This document shows, piece by piece, positions 1-12,798 of a DNA stretch of 64,000 bases. The notes below the pieces were generated by a model, which was not told where the DNA came from, did not search any database, and saw nothing but the letters and a program-made list of their open reading frames with translations. Source of the DNA: Saccharina japonica (Eukaryota > Sar > Phaeophyceae > Laminariales > Laminariaceae). The stretch covers positions 259,001 to 323,000 of the forward strand of contig MEHQ01001588.1 of NCBI GenBank assembly GCA_008828725.1, read 5' to 3'. The position numbers and the translations under genes are program-made. Each line of letters begins with the position of its first letter. Within the stretch, counting starts at the first letter, position 1.

Positions 1-205
1 CTCTACACTAAAACACTGATATATCACATCTTGCTCCCTGTTCATTCTGGTTTTGAACCGGAACTTGAGTTTCCAGAACGAGAGCCCAAAAAACTCCTCT
101 GGTTCTGGATTGGGGAGCAAAACCAGAACGAAACGCGATTTTTTCCTCTGATTCTGGAAATATTTTCATTCTGGAAAAACAAAAACGTTTTCCGAAACAG
201 TCTAA

Positions 206-695
206 GACCAACTATTATGGAAAATTTATTTTTGGGCCCTCAGAACTGAGTTTTTAGCCAAAAATACGCGATTTACTCGGCGGCACGGCCAAAAACACCG
301 ATAGACTCGTCAGGATGCTCCCCGTGTTTTCGTAGAGCTTTCTGACGTACTTTTTCGTTTCTCCAGGGTCGTAGTTTGACTGTTCGTCCAAGTTGCCAGT
401 TCTGAGGACATGATGATTTTCAGCCAAAAATCCTCAAAGATCCATTATTTTTGGCCCCAGTTCTGACCAACAAGCCTTATTTCTGGAAACTGATTTGTTG
501 TGATTAGTTGCGCCAAAAATAAAAACGATACCCTAGAAAAACGGAGAACTGCTCCAGAAAGCCCTCGAAAAACTACGGGGTGGATCTTTAGGAGTGTATC
601 GGGGTTTTTGACTGTCCAACGGAGTAAAACGGGTATATTGGGCCCAGAAATCAGTTCCTGGAGCCCAAAAATAATGTTTCCCATAATAGTTGGTC
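206..695. mobile_element. 490-bp Harbinger-like MITE
   Basis: Imperfect terminal inverted repeats of about 45 bp begin GACCAACTATTATGG on the left and end with its complement at 695. Both contain a TTTTTGGGCCC-like stretch. The element is flanked by TAA at 203-205 and TAA at 696-698, a 3-bp TWA target duplication typical of the PIF/Harbinger superfamily. The interior shows no convincing coding frame, so this is a non-autonomous copy. TIR and TSD are seen; the superfamily is inferred from TSD size. Confidence 0.72.
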
Positions 696-698
696 TAA

Positions 699-1449
699 TG
701 CTATTGTTTCGCTCTAGTTGTACGATAATTTACAATATTAAAACCAAAACGGTTCGTTTCCACGCTAAACCACATACCTGGTACCTGATACAATTCTCGA
801 GGAAACACCGGTACTTGGGTCGGTGGGTGTGTCACAATTTTGTTTCATCCGCTGGGGTCGCAGCGTATCACTTCAAACATCCATCGCTGTTGTTTGTATA
901 CAAAAACATATACACTGCGGTTTGAGCAAGTACCGGTGCGTTCGGTGGGGCGGCGGGTAGGCAAGTGTAAGTGGTTAACACTTTTGGTGTAGTCCACTAT
1001 TAACAGTGTAGCGGCGTACCCCAAATAGGAATCAAGCATATACTAAGCAACCATAAGCTGTGCATATGTCTTCCCGAAAAATGCCGGTGTGACCTGAATT
1101 CGTGCTGCATATTGTTTGTACTATGGTGTAGTACGGTGGGACTGCCGGGTGAGTTAATGGCACAACATAAATCTTCCATACAAAGTGGAATCGATGTAGA
1201 GGTCGACTGTTCGGACTGGCAAAGGCATCATCAACTCTATCTTGACCTGCGCACTGCCGTCACGGTACACCCACATATGTGTATTATTTACCAGCCTTAC
1301 AAGCGATAGTTGTAGTGAAACTGACACACCAATCCCCTTGCTGGTGAACAGCCAAAGCCTCTGTTCCCAACTGAAAAATTCCAATGTTCTTGAGTCTCCA
1401 AAAGTCGCCAAAAGCGAAACAGTACGAGGTGCAAACCATTCCCAGGAGT
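699..1449. other. No gene recognised
   Basis: Mixed-composition sequence. The longest frames lack splice context and domain signatures. I see nothing beyond short GTAC-type simple sequence. Confidence 0.5.
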
Positions 1450-1700
1450 ATTCGCGGGTCACGACTCGACCCGGTCGGGTCAGAATGCGTTTAAAAGGTC
1501 ACGAGACGGGTCGGGTCGGGACAGGACGTGCAACTCTCACCGATCGGATCGCGTTCGGTCAAGAGGTTTAGAAAACTCACGGGTCAGGTCGGGTCGGGTC
1601 AATAGGTTTTTAAGTATAATGGGTCCGGTTCGGGTCGGGTCAAACGTTTTTGTTTTCAATTTCCCGCCTTGGGTCGAGTCGGGTCAGGATTTATTCAAAT
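1450..1700. repeat. Degenerate GGGTC pentamer array
   Basis: Repeated GGGTCGGGTC motifs separated by short spacers (GGTTT, GAAAC, ACGAG). The same degenerate pentamer family recurs at 2870-3170. It is not a canonical telomere unit. Frames through it are Arg/Gly/Ser-rich artefacts. Confidence 0.7.
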
Positions 1701-2302
1701 GCTGACACGTCCAGTCGGGTTGTAGTCTGCGATAAACGGATCACTCGTGCGTCTGGCCAGCATTACTCGCGAGTTGCCTTCTGTCGACCCGCGGGGAGGA
1801 CCAGCAGATCCAGCCCGCGGATCCGACATTTGAAACAAATCTTGCTTGCCGCTATACGGCTTCTCTCACACAAATACAAGCTAGTCCCAGCGACAAGCGT
1901 GACATTAAACTTTCGGGCAATAAAAAACAGAATACGTCGAATGTTTCAAGACCCAAGGAATTAATACTCCCGCTTGTATAAGGGAAACACATCGCTGGAG
2001 AGATTTTTGGCGTACGAGTTGTAGTTCGCGAGATATGGACATTTTTCATATTCCTTGGGGATGAGTTGTTGAATATTGGCTGAAACCGCCTAAAGTAAAA
2101 TTAATATATATATTAGTATTCAGGCTATAAATCGGCCAATACGTCGAATACTTCGACACTACAAGTGGTTACATCGTCGTATCACCAAGGGGAAGACGTC
2201 TGCGACATTTTTTTTGTTCTACGCAACATGCAAGGCTGTTATACATAACGCGTTCCAAAGTGCTAGAATGTAATACGAAACGGGTCACGGGAATAATTGT
2301 TG
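1701..2302. other. No gene recognised
   Basis: AT-leaning sequence with a short direct repeat of ATACGTCGAAT at about 1931 and 2141. No supported gene. Confidence 0.45.
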
Positions 2303-2566
2303 CACTCTGGTTTTTGAGAGTTGGAAAGCGAAATCTGGCATAGCTGTTCGTCATGACAAGTTGAAATAACTGACATCTGGTATTTTTTTAGTTTATTTTT
2401 TTCGTGAATGAGGGAGGGTAAGAGTTGCCGAAACATTTAGGAAAACCAGAAAAACATATCTCAAGACCCAAAAAATGAAATAAAAGAAGACCAGCGGTCA
2501 GTGTTTTCATCTAATCATGACCCACAACCATGCTAAGTTTCGTTTTCCAACTCTCAAAAACCAATG
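2303..2566. repeat. 30-bp inverted repeat pair
   Basis: The stretch at 2303-2332, centred on TTTTTGAGAGTTGGAAA, is matched in inverse orientation at 2537-2566, with about 200 bp between. This may be the ends or inner arms of a decayed foldback element. I could not find a target-site duplication. Confidence 0.5.
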
Positions 2567-2869
2567 TGCAAAAGGACGAAGAAGTAATCTTTTGGATGTC
2601 GCTGGAACCAGCTCGTAGTCAGATTTGCTACTTTGGTACTTCGTTTCATATCAAGACACTTAAATACCAACCAATCTCTATATGCCTGTCCGCGTCCATC
2701 CATACCCACTACACCCAGGCCATACATCACTGCGTAGTACAAACATGAAAAATTACGTTTTTTTGAAGTGTCTACCCACGGTCCGGATCCGCGAATCGAA
2801 CCCGCGCGTCCAGATAAATGTTCCAGCAGGTTGAGGAGACGCGACCCACAATATGACCCGTATTTCACG

Positions 2870-3170
2870 GATCAATCGGAATCTGGCCGGTTCGGGTCGG
2901 GTGAGGTCCGGAGGTGGTCAACCTCACACGCAATCGTGTCGGGTCCGACGTCGGAAGTTTCAAACATCTCACGGGTCGGCTCGAGCCAGGTCGGGTCAGG
3001 AAGCTATGAAATGTCACGCGTCGGGTCGCACCGAGTCAGGATGCTTTCGAAATCTCGCGGGTCTGGTTGGTTCTTGTCAACACATCTAAAAACAATCGCG
3101 GATCGGGTTGGGTCGGGTCGTGTAGAGACTCGACCCCGACCCGACGTGACCCGTGAGGTTGTACCTGATC
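2870..3170. repeat. Second degenerate GGGTC pentamer array
   Basis: Same motif family as 1450-1700, present on both strands (GGGTC changing to GACCC near 3135), so the array may contain an internal inversion. Confidence 0.65.
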
Positions 3171-5063
3171 CGCGAACAGCTCTACAAAATACGATGAAAA
3201 CCAGCAAGGTGTGCGGATCTGGAATACTATGCAACTAAAACCAAGCAACGTGTATACCGGGGTAGACACCTGTAACCACTGTAACGGAGCAACGTCATAC
3301 GGCGTATATACCAAGTAATTCCGGAGATCTGTGTTTTTCGTCTTGGTTGTGCACGTTTTCGTATCCAGCACAAGGCACCGAGCTACCTCACCATGTATAC
3401 GTCAAGGGTATCAAGAAGTCACAAGGTGCGAGCGTCGAGACTATCATTCTAGAACAGTGAACACTTGTTGTAGGGGCTAGTCAGCGAATGAATGAAGAAC
3501 GAGCAACAAGCGACTGGCCGATCGGGCGATGTACTTGCTGATATCCGGTGAATAAAACCCGGGGAATACGTCGATCAGAAAGTACTGTCTATGATGTTTA
3601 GCGGACTATTTTAATAAGTTTCGAGCCACAACTGGGAGTCCTCATCGGCGTTTGGTGTAGAGGTAAACTCTCCGTACTATGGCCCAACGCAGTTAAGAGG
3701 GGGGTGGGGGTGGTACCAGAGCGTGGTCTAGGCGGAGGATCATCGTGAAAATATATAGAGGCGAGGCGGAGCATATTTAAATGAGCAGCGCGATCACAGG
3801 AGTGAGCGGCAACACAGCAAAGAGAAACTGGAGGGGGCTGTCGTAGAGTCTCACTCATCATGCCACTAGAACGAAAATAACTGCACGTAAGCCATAGGCC
3901 GTAGGCCGTCGTAGTATGTCGTATCATATTGGGTTGGTGTGGCCTCGCGTGCGCGCCACCTTGGGGCGTTCCAACCCCAGATTTCGTGGTAGACAGGGGT
4001 CTGGGGGCGAAACTGGCCGTGTCGCTGCTGCGCCGACCCGCGCTCGGCAGGGGTCGGGCTCGAGATTTGACGAGCCGTATGCAGTGGGTTTGTAGCTGAC
4101 TTGGAAAACGAGGGGTGGGCTGCGGTTAGATCGCCTGGAGAGAGCCCGGGCTCGCGCCGTCGGTTAGGGCGGTTGGAACTTCGTCTCCGGTGTCGGCCGT
4201 CGCTGAAGGGTAGAGGGCGGGTTGAAAGGACGGGGGTTACTGCTTTCGTGTTTTGGCGCTGCGTCGCCGTCGTCTTCGCAAGAGGAAGGCAGGAGTGGGG
4301 CTCTGCCTGACCTTCTGCGGATGCGGTGTGTCTGACGTGTCCCTAGATGTAAGGGTCGTTTCGCTCTCAAAACGAATATACAAGATATGCTTAATGTTTC
4401 GGATCAAGCCTATTGAGAGCGAGCCTGGTTCGCAGATCAAACACCACCAGGGCCGAGTGGGGGAAAGAGCACGATGGTGGACCGTGTGTGCAACGCACGA
4501 CGGGCGAGGGGATTCACTGGGACAGAGACGGAGAGGAGCTCGATCTAGGGCGAATCAGGCAGACCTACGATGAGGGAGGAGCGTGACGCGTATGAGGGCA
4601 CACCAGGAATGCTGTGGATTTCTGTGTTCGTCGCGGAAGAGGATGTCTTCGAGATCATCGGGTGTGTTTGGGGGGGGTACAGGGTATTTTGGTATAATCG
4701 GGGGTCGAGATCGACTAGGCGTTCGACCGGGCGACTATGCACCTGGCCACGATATGTTTCCCAAATTTGTTTATATCCAACCGTGTTTTTCAGTTTTTTT
4801 TCCCAATCAAAACTATTTTTGTATATTGTATTCCCCCAAAGTTGGATTGTTTGCGGCAAAATAATTCAAGACTAAATTCACTGTAGAACTCCACCCGAAG
4901 GAACTTATCTAGACGAACATGACCAATCAACAGCTATATATGTAGATACATGTACAAAATTGCAGCTGCTGCTCGGAGAGAGCTCGACAGCTTTTCTTAG
5001 ACGTAGATTTTTGCCCTTTTCGCGATAACTGGCGATGACGTCCACCCGGCGACACGCAACTCC
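3171..5063. other. Unassigned region with a GC-rich block
   Basis: 3950-4620 is GC-rich with open frames on both strands (for example 4101-4310 and 4253-4573, plus strand), but no motif, splice pattern or repeat copy elsewhere supports any of them. 4620-5063 has no recognisable gene. Confidence 0.4.
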
Positions 5064-6190
5064 CTCATCGTGCTCGCCGACCCCTGCTCTGCCTACTCTG
5101 CCAAGGGCGGTCTCGGCCGTGCCCAACTCATGTCTCACGGGGCTGTGATTTTTCTAGGATTCCATGCCCTTTTTGTCACGTGCACATACCATACCAACCA
5201 GTACATGTCTTTTTGTTCTACACGCAAACCGTATTATTCAAGATTCCGTTTTTTTATGTAGACGACCAACCCGGAATCTTATCGTACCGGCTCCTTTTAC
5301 TGCTGATATACACGTACGTACGTATATATGTACGAGTACCAGTACCGCTGCAAGCAGTAACAGAGTATCATATACCAGGTAATTTTTAATATGCAACGAT
5401 ATCTGTACAGTATACGTGCATGGTATTCAGCAGTATGACAGTGGTCGGTGTGTGCCTGGATATAGTACCGGCCAGGGCCTCGCGTGTACTCGCGGGCGTG
5501 GACATGCGGGCGCTGGGCGCTGCAGCAACGTTTACCAAGAATATGGTGATGGAGAGCGCACATACAAAACACACACGCTCTTTTTGTGTTACACGCAGCT
5601 ACTACTGTACATGCATAATCAAAGATTCCCTCATCGTCCTCGCCGACCCCTGCTCTGCCTACTCTGCCAAGGGCGGTCTCGGTCGTGCCCAACTCTAGGC
5701 TCACGGGGCTGTGATTTTTCCAGGATTCCATGCCCTTTTAGTCACGTGCACATTATATACCAACCAGTACATTATTTTTTGTTCTACACGCAAACCACAC
5801 TATGCAAGATTCCGTTTTTTTAGGTAGACGACCAACCCGGAATTTTATCGTACCGGCTCCTTTTACTGCTGATTTACACGTACTACGTACAATATGTACG
5901 AGTACCAGTACCGCTGCAAGCAGTAACAGAGTATCATATACCAGGTAATTTTTAATATGCGATGATATCTGTACAGTATTCATGCGTGCGTGGTATTCAG
6001 CAGTATGATAGTGGTCGGTGTGTGCCTGGATATAGTACCGGCCAGGGCCTCGCGTGCGCTCGCGGGCGTGGACATGCGGGCGGTGGGCGCTTCAGCAACG
6101 TTTACCAAGAATATGGTGATGGAGAGCGCACATACAAAACACACACGCTCTTTTGTTTTACACGCAGGTACTACTGTACATGCACATACC
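5064..6190. repeat. Two-copy tandem duplication, period ~566 bp
   Basis: Copy 1 (about 5064-5629) and copy 2 (about 5630-6190) both start TCATCGT(G/C)CTCGCCGACC and run in the same order through the CCTGCTCTGCCTACTCTG block, the CACGTGCACAT segment, a (TACG)n stretch and the CGCTCTTTT end. Differences are mainly single bases and small indels. No conserved long reading frame spans both copies. Confidence 0.85.
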
Positions 6191-6465
6191 CGTACGTACG
6201 TACGTACGTATCATAACACCTCAGCACCAAAGGGTGATATTTACAAGAAACAAGAGATTCGGAAGCCGTTATATTGAAGCTTGTACAAAACGCATCCTCT
6301 CCTCTCATGTAAATAAGAAACCTAGCCTCCGTTTGTGAGTGTTTTTCTCTATTAGGTGTCATGTACTACTGCTGTACACCCCTTGGCAGTACAGAGTCGC
6401 TTTGTTCGCCCTAAGCTTAGCTACTAATCTATCTCAGTAGGCTACTCCTCGCCGTTACGGGTATT

Positions 6466-6516
6466 GCGCGTAGCCGCAGGCGGGCGTCAGCCCGCCGCGG
6501 CGAAGCCTCCCTTGTA
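6466..6516 (+). repeat. Hairpin plus CCTTGTA terminus
   Basis: A 12-bp stem with one bulged A (GCCGC-a-GGCGGGC pairing with GCCCGCCGCGGC, loop GTCA) is followed by GAAGCCTCCCTTGTA and a (TA)n tail. Closely similar termini occur at 27182-27228 (plus), 42906-42949 (minus) and 15726-15775 (minus). Confidence 0.7.
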
Positions 6517-6769
6517 TATATATATATTAACCGTGCCCAACTGAATGAAAACGTTGTGCCGCATTTCTGTCCAAGTTCAGTCGCGCTCCAACAGTCAATC
6601 TGATTAGTGTATGTCCTCCGAGCGGTATCCCGAATCTCTACAGGCGCAACCAGGGCAGGAAGGGACAATAATACACAGGGCACAACCGCTCGGCAACGGA
6701 GACAAACACAATAGTCCAATACTCCAAAGAGGAGTTGGCATCCGCCGCTGCCCCGACACCGCCGCCACA

Positions 6770-7006
6770 GCTGTTTCTGCTGCGGCTGCTGCTGTAGCTG
6801 TGCTGCTGCTGGCGCCGCTGGTGCTGCTTGCTGGTACTTGCTGGTGCTGCTGGTGCTGCTGGTGCTGCTAGTACTGCTAGTGCTGCTGGTGCTGCTGGTG
6901 CTACAAGTGGTGCTGCTGATGCTCCACGATCCGCGACGCATCGCGGAGCACAACCTGGCACAACAGACATTTAATCGTGTGGTTCCGAATAAACGCTGCA
7001 GCGAGT

Positions 7007-7047
<41 letters not shown>

Positions 7048-7405
7048 CAGCAGCGACGCGCGGCGGCAGCAGGAACGGTGTGGTGTCGGTGCAGGTCACG
7101 AACGGTGCGGCTGCTGCGGCGGCTGCACGGAAGCAGCACGAGAAGCAACAGGCGAGGCCAAAACAGGTAAAAATACCAGTCGGGGTGAATAGGTGTCGAC
7201 CATACCTGGCATTGTTTATGGCCTCTCTTCTGTTCCTCTGGTGCTGTTGCGACAGCTGTAAAACAATACTGCTGTTCAGTCGCCCCCTCCGCCGCCGCCA
7301 CCACCGCTGCCGCCGCTGCTGCTCTGTTTTACAATTGCTGCTGCTGCTGCTGTTGCTGTTGTGGTGCCGTTGCTGTGGTGGTGCTGCTCTGATGCTGCTC
7401 TTGTA
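6770..7405. repeat. CAG/CTG triplet-repeat cluster
   Basis: Imperfect GCTGCTG(GT) runs at 6775-6920, a nearly pure (CAG)n of about 14 units at 7005-7054, and CTG-rich sequence at 7310-7400. Long Ser, Gln, Ala or Leu frames here follow from the triplets in every phase and are not called as genes. Confidence 0.9.
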
Positions 7406-9340
7406 ACAAGAAGGCACCTCTCCTCCGTGCTCCTACAGTTTGTTATTTATTTATGCTTGGCCATGCCAACCAATTTTTTTTTTTTTCAATATAAAATATT
7501 TTAATGTTCTTGTGATATCTACTTGGAATCTCAGCGATTCGCTCGTCGCAAACACAGTCTAAATAATTCGGGACATACTGTTTTATTAGTTCGAGTGTGT
7601 GTTCTCTGCCCTCATGTCTACAGGTGGTGTCGGTTGCCCCGCCAGGAGACCCTTTTGGGGGGCCGTGAGGGCGTCCGTTCCACGACAGCAAGCACAGCCC
7701 CGCCTGAACCATGCCACGTTATTATTGTGCTATGACGTATGCAGGAGTTGTTTGCTTTTCTGGGGGGGGTGGGCACGAGATAATTTCGACAGCCCTTGAT
7801 ACAAAACACCATGAACGTTCTTTCTAGTGGGGATATTGAGAGAGCGTGCATTCCGCCCAGGATCCTTCTGGGTATCTGTATGGGACTTCTGCGAGGTGTT
7901 GATGAATGAAGGTGGCCGACTAAGTTGGTAGTCGAGAGTTGCACGCTTGGATTATAAATAAGTAAGTACGGTTGCGAGCTTCGTTGAGAAGAAATATGTT
8001 GACGATGTTGAAATAGCGCTCTCAGACCGATTATGAGAAGGAAGAAAGGTAAGTGACTCATGGGGAAGAGTTCATGATCAACGCAGATCTATGCTAGATA
8101 GCAACGGCAAGAACGTTAGGCTTCCACACGCTCTACGTACTACGTACTACTGTCCTCAAGAACGCTACGCTTTCAGGCGTTCAACCTACCACCCACCGTT
8201 CTCTGGAAATATACGGTCAACGTGCTGTTCTCAAAACTACATTATCGAACAAGTCATAAAGTGCCCCGCATATGTTCACGGGATCTTCCTGTTCCTACTT
8301 CACGGCATTTTTGTACGAGTATCTAGGTATAAATAAACAGCATAATCACGTATTCAATATTCATGCTCCAGAACACTACATTCTCCTGAGCACTGACCAA
8401 GACGACTATGTTACCAACCAGCGACTCGGTGGGCTACTGACTACCCTGTAGCGAATATTATATCACCAACACGACCGCTCGATGGAGGAAACATCGGCAA
8501 ACTTTATATTTGACACCGAATGAAATATTTAGCGACGAACTTTCTTACTTGCGTGAGTATTGACTCATACGCAACCTCGAAGACCTGTACGAGAAACGCT
8601 CAGCTGTGCAGAAAATGTATTTTCACACATAGGCAGCAATTGAGCAACACAATCAGGCCCGTGCATGAACGGTGTCGATGTGGCTGTAGTCTTGACGTAT
8701 ACCCTGCTCTTGGCGTACGTTCGCTGCCAAACAATCTGCGAACACAATACCCCAGCGATCCGTTAGTTGACCTAACAATGCAGAATCACACTGCAACAAA
8801 GCAGTCATCGTCTCTTTCAGCTCCCGACAACCTGCAAGGTGTACACCGGTTAATTTACTAGCCCACAAGACTACAGTCAAACGCAAACAATATTCCAGTC
8901 AGTTAATAGACCAAACACAGAAGCTGTTAGCAGGTGTCTAAAACAGTGACTGTGTTGGGGTACGGCGTCCGCTTGTAGCATTGTGGTGGACGTGCTAGTG
9001 CAGAGGCTTGGCGCGAGCCGCCGTTGGGCGCGCTCGTTAGCTTCCCTGAGAAGAAATGTATGATGTTGCAAGTAAGGCTCTCTCCGGGCCAGGACTAAGA
9101 AGACAGACAAGATCAGACAGAGCTGAGAAGATTGGTTGTGAGCTTGGTGGGCGCGACCAGCCCCGACACCCTTGGCTCTGCTGCTGGATGTACTATATCG
9201 GGTGGTTTTACTGACCGACCCACAGTAACGTTTCTCGGATGCTTGCTCGTGACCGCTCTACGTACTACGTACGGTTCTCCAGAGCGCTACTCTTCCAGAC
9301 GTTCAACGTCGAACAGTGTCCAGATGCCCCTCATAATGTT
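7406..9340. other. Unassigned; diverged repeat pair
   Basis: About 7960-8200 and 9000-9310 share order and motifs (GAGAAGAAAT, then CTCTACGTACTACGTAC, then GCGTTCAAC or ACGTTCAAC). This indicates an old duplication about 1.1 kb apart. A minus-strand frame at 7443-7712 has ordinary amino-acid composition but no other support. Confidence 0.45.
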
Positions 9341-9624
9341 TTAGGGAGTTCCTATTCGTATCTCGCCGCATATCCATTGTTGTACTGATACCAAGTACTA
9401 TTCGTACGTACATGACTGAGTACACCCTTACTCCAATAGCTATCCATGCTACTGAGTTAGATAAATAGGCTGGTACACACACCTATACTATACCTGCTAC
9501 TTTAATACGATATGGCTCCCAATCAGCAACTCAGTAGATTACAGGTTGCTGCTGCTGTAGCAAAGTACGTACATCAACAGTGCGTTAATTTCGCAACAAT
9601 CATGCTGCCCTTCCTGCCACTTCA

Positions 9625-10125
9625 TCCGACAACTTGGGCCATTGGATTTTCAAATACAGAAATGGTATGGTCTCTAAGTTCAAAATATTAACCACGCAAG
9701 TAAGCAGCAGCAAAACGATTGATGAGTTGGATGGTGACACAGTGACGTTGCTTCGCGCGCGACGCGCAGTCGGCAGTCGGCGCGTCTCTGCGTCACCAGA
9801 CTACAGTTGGTAGGCGCGTGCTGGGGCCTACAGACGAAGAGAAGCGAACTCGGTGCCTCTCCGTGGATACGTACTCTCTCGTAGACTACTGCAGCAGCAG
9901 CAGCAGTAGTCGGTCAGTCAGCGTGTTGGGCTCAGATGCTTGTATCAGAAAAACAAATACGAAGACAGGTTGACTCGAGCGCCCCCAGCACGTCTCTTCG
10001 CCATCAGACCAGACGCAGTCAGCGTGGGTTCAGGAGCTTGAGTCCTACACTCAGCGCAGCGCACTTGGCGCGTCTTTTCGCGGCACCAAACCCCAACAAC
10101 AAACAGTTGTGGCCTGGACGTTAGC
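9625..10125 (+). repeat. Z repeat, copy 1 (core inverted)
   Basis: Starts with the ATCCGACAACTTGGGCCATT block and the ATGGTATGGTCTCTAA block, continues through GATGAGTTGGATGGTGACAC, a CAG run and a degenerate terminal-repeat arm (GATGCTTGTATCAGAAAAAC). It then has the core in the opposite orientation to the copy at 50829-51447. Related copies are at 52380-52490 and 62158-62578. Confidence 0.75.
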
Positions 10126-11699
10126 TAGAGTCTCTGCACGAACAAATTGTCTGATCGTTTCGCATAGTGTTTCCGAAGATCATATTATGCTTGGGTTTGG
10201 TCAAGTTCTATTCCCCCGATCCCAAACAATAATCAACTTCCCAAACTCGGGAACTAAAATCGAACGATAGGGCTCATATCTTCATAACTGCTTTGGGTTG
10301 GGTTCGGTTTTCGTGTTTGGTGTTGGGTTTGGAACGTAACGAACATTATGTTGGCCTCGACAATCCAAGTTGCCACGGGTGAATGATCACATCGCACCAG
10401 CAAGAAACCGGCATAAATATTCGTCGCCTAAGAACAGTGCACAGCAGCAGCGAAAGGAGGGCTGCCAGAGGGCAGATGGTTTGCGTCACACAAGCTATCT
10501 CTAGAAGACCAATCAATGTCGGCGAAGTGATATCAACGCGACGCAGCGCCGCGAAGGCCAGCAACGGCATGCGCCCACATGCGTCGGAGGGTTGGCATAG
10601 TGCAGCTGAATCATCGGTGACACAGCTGTGTGCTTTGTCATCTGCTGCTGACGCTGCTGCTCTGTGTGCTGTGTTCGCTTGTTTTGCGACAGAGCTGTCA
10701 GCGCATTCACTCGATGGCCTGGGGCGTGTGGCCTCGCCACACGCACCCCGCCCCCCGCACAACACACTCCCCACGCACTCGCTGCACAACGCGCCCCGGT
10801 GGTGTCGATTGAAACCCTTCGCATGACTGCGGCACAGCACAGAGCACTTACACGCAGCACCACGAAGCAGCAACAGCGTCTCGCATCGAAGCCGTTGGTG
10901 GGATTTTTCCATATTATACGAAATATATTTATTGCTGTATTCCAAATCCTAGCATCTTATTTCAAATTTAAAACCGCCAAGAGTGGTTTGGGTCTTGGCA
11001 GGTAGTTTGAAACCCGGTTCGGTTCTGATGATTTGAATAGCTTTTGGATGTAGACCCAACCATAATCGGGTCTTACGCAAACACCCTACTGCTTCGAGTT
11101 TTGAGCTGGGGTCGCTGAAAGATCAACCAGACCAAAATCAAAATTTGGAACATTGAACGAAGTAAATCGGGGGTTTGTGGAGAGGTATTTAATCGCTGGC
11201 ATGATGGAAATATTGGATGGAAGAAGGTTCATCATGTTGGTGCTACGGTGGTGCAGTTGGTTGAACTGCAGATATAGAGGTTGGGAAGGTTTGAGACATA
11301 AAGGAACAAGACCGCCTAGTACAGGGTTCTGCTCGTTGTGTGGGTGAGCAGGGGGTTTGGCACTGAGTGGAAGGTCGGCGAAGGCAAGTATGAAGGGGGA
11401 CTAAGCTGGACACAGTAGCCTTCACCGCATCACTGAATTATTATTTACGATAAATTACGGAAATCGGGGAATATTTTATCACATGCCATTTAGTGTGGTC
11501 GACCAACCTTTCAAAAACAAATATGCTTCATTTTTTCGAGACAAAACTCATAAGGGTCGGCGCGGGGTCGGGGTAGGGGTTAGGATTGGGGCTAGTGTCT
11601 AAAGTGGTAGTTTTGGCGCTTTTCGAAACAGTCGGTCTCATAAGACTGGAACCACACGCAGGCCACCTCCAATTCCCTGATTTGCATACTTTATCCTAG
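10126..11699. other. No gene recognised; GC-rich and TTGGGT-rich patches
   Basis: 10383-10860 has opposing open frames of 147-199 codons on both strands, but composition (CTG/CAG and CCCCGC runs) explains them. GGGTTTGG-like motifs flank it at 10270-10340 and 10985-11080. 11541-11620 holds a G-rich GGGGTCGGGGTAGGGG stretch. Confidence 0.4.
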
Positions 11700-11861
11700 A
11701 TGATAATTCAGAATTGCGGTGAAGGCGACTCGCTGGACATGAGTCATCACCCGAGCGCGCAAGAAACGGCCGCAGCGGCAGGCGAATCGTGGAAACACGC
11801 ACACCCACTTCGTGTCGACTAAGGAAGTGGACAAATATCAGGCAGTGGTGGGACTGATGAA

Positions 11862-11892
<31 letters not shown>

Positions 11893-12770
11893 TGGGTGCG
11901 GATGCGGCTTCTTCTGGTTCTGCTGCTGCTTATGTGGTTACGGCCGCGACAGCTGCGAGAAATGCATATAAGATGGAAGCTGCTGCTGCGGATGCGGACA
12001 ATGCTGCTGCTGCTGCTGCAGGTGAGACCGTTGTCGTCGTAGGTGCGGCATATGCTGCTGCTCTCGTCGAGGCCGCCGCGGGGGTTGCGGTCGAAGCGCT
12101 TAGTGAAGTTGATGACGAGGCAGCGATTGGCGAAGCAGCAGGAGCGATGCAAGGCGGGATCGGGCACAGGTGTGTAGAGTTGGGTCAGCAGATGCCTGCT
12201 GATGGGATTGCGGGTGAGGGTGTCCTAGAGGGCCAGCTTGGGATTGCGAATGAGATGCATGAAGATACTATTCGCATCTCGATTATTGAGCAGCTGGCGC
12301 TTGCATTGCCAATAATTAAAGGGTTGGCTGGGCAAGTTAATGCAAAGAAAATGCAATAAATGGAAGGAGGAGTCGGGGCTCAGATGGCGGGGGTAGGGTA
12401 ACCTCAGATCGATGGGGTGGTCGCTCTGCAAAATCCTAACGAGGCCCTCGAACAAACAAATGCGGCGAAGCGTCGTATTACGGCATGGAGCAAAGACTAT
12501 AGCGAGTGATGTCTTGCACCGTCAGGAGTAGTGCAGTTTTTCACCAAGAAGCGAATTCAAGAAATGCTTGGAGAAGACTTGGTCGTGAACGAGGCGGTGT
12601 TTAAGATCTTCAAAACGTTCACAACGTGTTCCACGGTTCGCATAGATCGGTTCGCGCCGAAGAAGGGGCGTGCAGGGTTCGATGGAAAAATAGTCGTCCG
12701 GTACAGCGAAGGCTACCTTACAAGATCGTTTCGCGGCACTGATGAGGGGATTCGAGTTCGTGTTGCGAGA
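11700..12770 (+). pseudogene. Ala-rich unidentified coding frame with in-frame stops
   Basis: I do not recognise the family. One reading frame starting at ATG 11700 (or ATG 11739) keeps coding character for about 1.07 kb: a His/Ala-rich start, poly-Ala from GCT repeats (~11865-12040), then acidic and aliphatic helices ending near KGLAGQVNAKKMQ. A basic segment (NAAKRRITAW) follows, then FFTKKRIQEMLGEDL and IDRFAPKKGRAGF. Only four stops interrupt it: TAA 11820, TAA 12357, TAA 12399 and TGA 12507, with no frameshift up to about 12770. TTTTGTTTTCAG at 12787-12798 resembles a splice acceptor leading into the next block. It may be a decayed mobile-element or host gene, or an intact gene in a genome where TAA/TAG encode Gln. 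Frame continuity is seen; function is unknown. Confidence 0.45.
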
Positions 12771-12798
12771 ATGCACTCGGGCTGGGTTTTGTTTTCAG

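Noticed and set aside
1450..1700. Telomeric repeat (GGGTC)
   Set aside because: Degenerate, interstitial, on both strands in the second array, and not a known telomere unit.
2768..2850. tRNA-like B box (CGGGTTCGATTCG, minus strand)
   Set aside because: T-stem pairing fails at two positions and no matching acceptor or anticodon stem is found; chance match.
6466..6516. Helitron 3' terminus
   Set aside because: Hairpin position fits, but the end is CTTGTA rather than CTRR and no 5' TC end or AT insertion site was found.
6429..7417. Long Ser/Thr/Gln/Ala-rich frames on both strands
   Set aside because: Produced by CAG/CTG triplets in every phase; no other coding support.
10346..10945. Opposing 199- and 147-codon frames
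   Set aside because: Both strands equally open, explained by composition; no splice sites or repeat copy.
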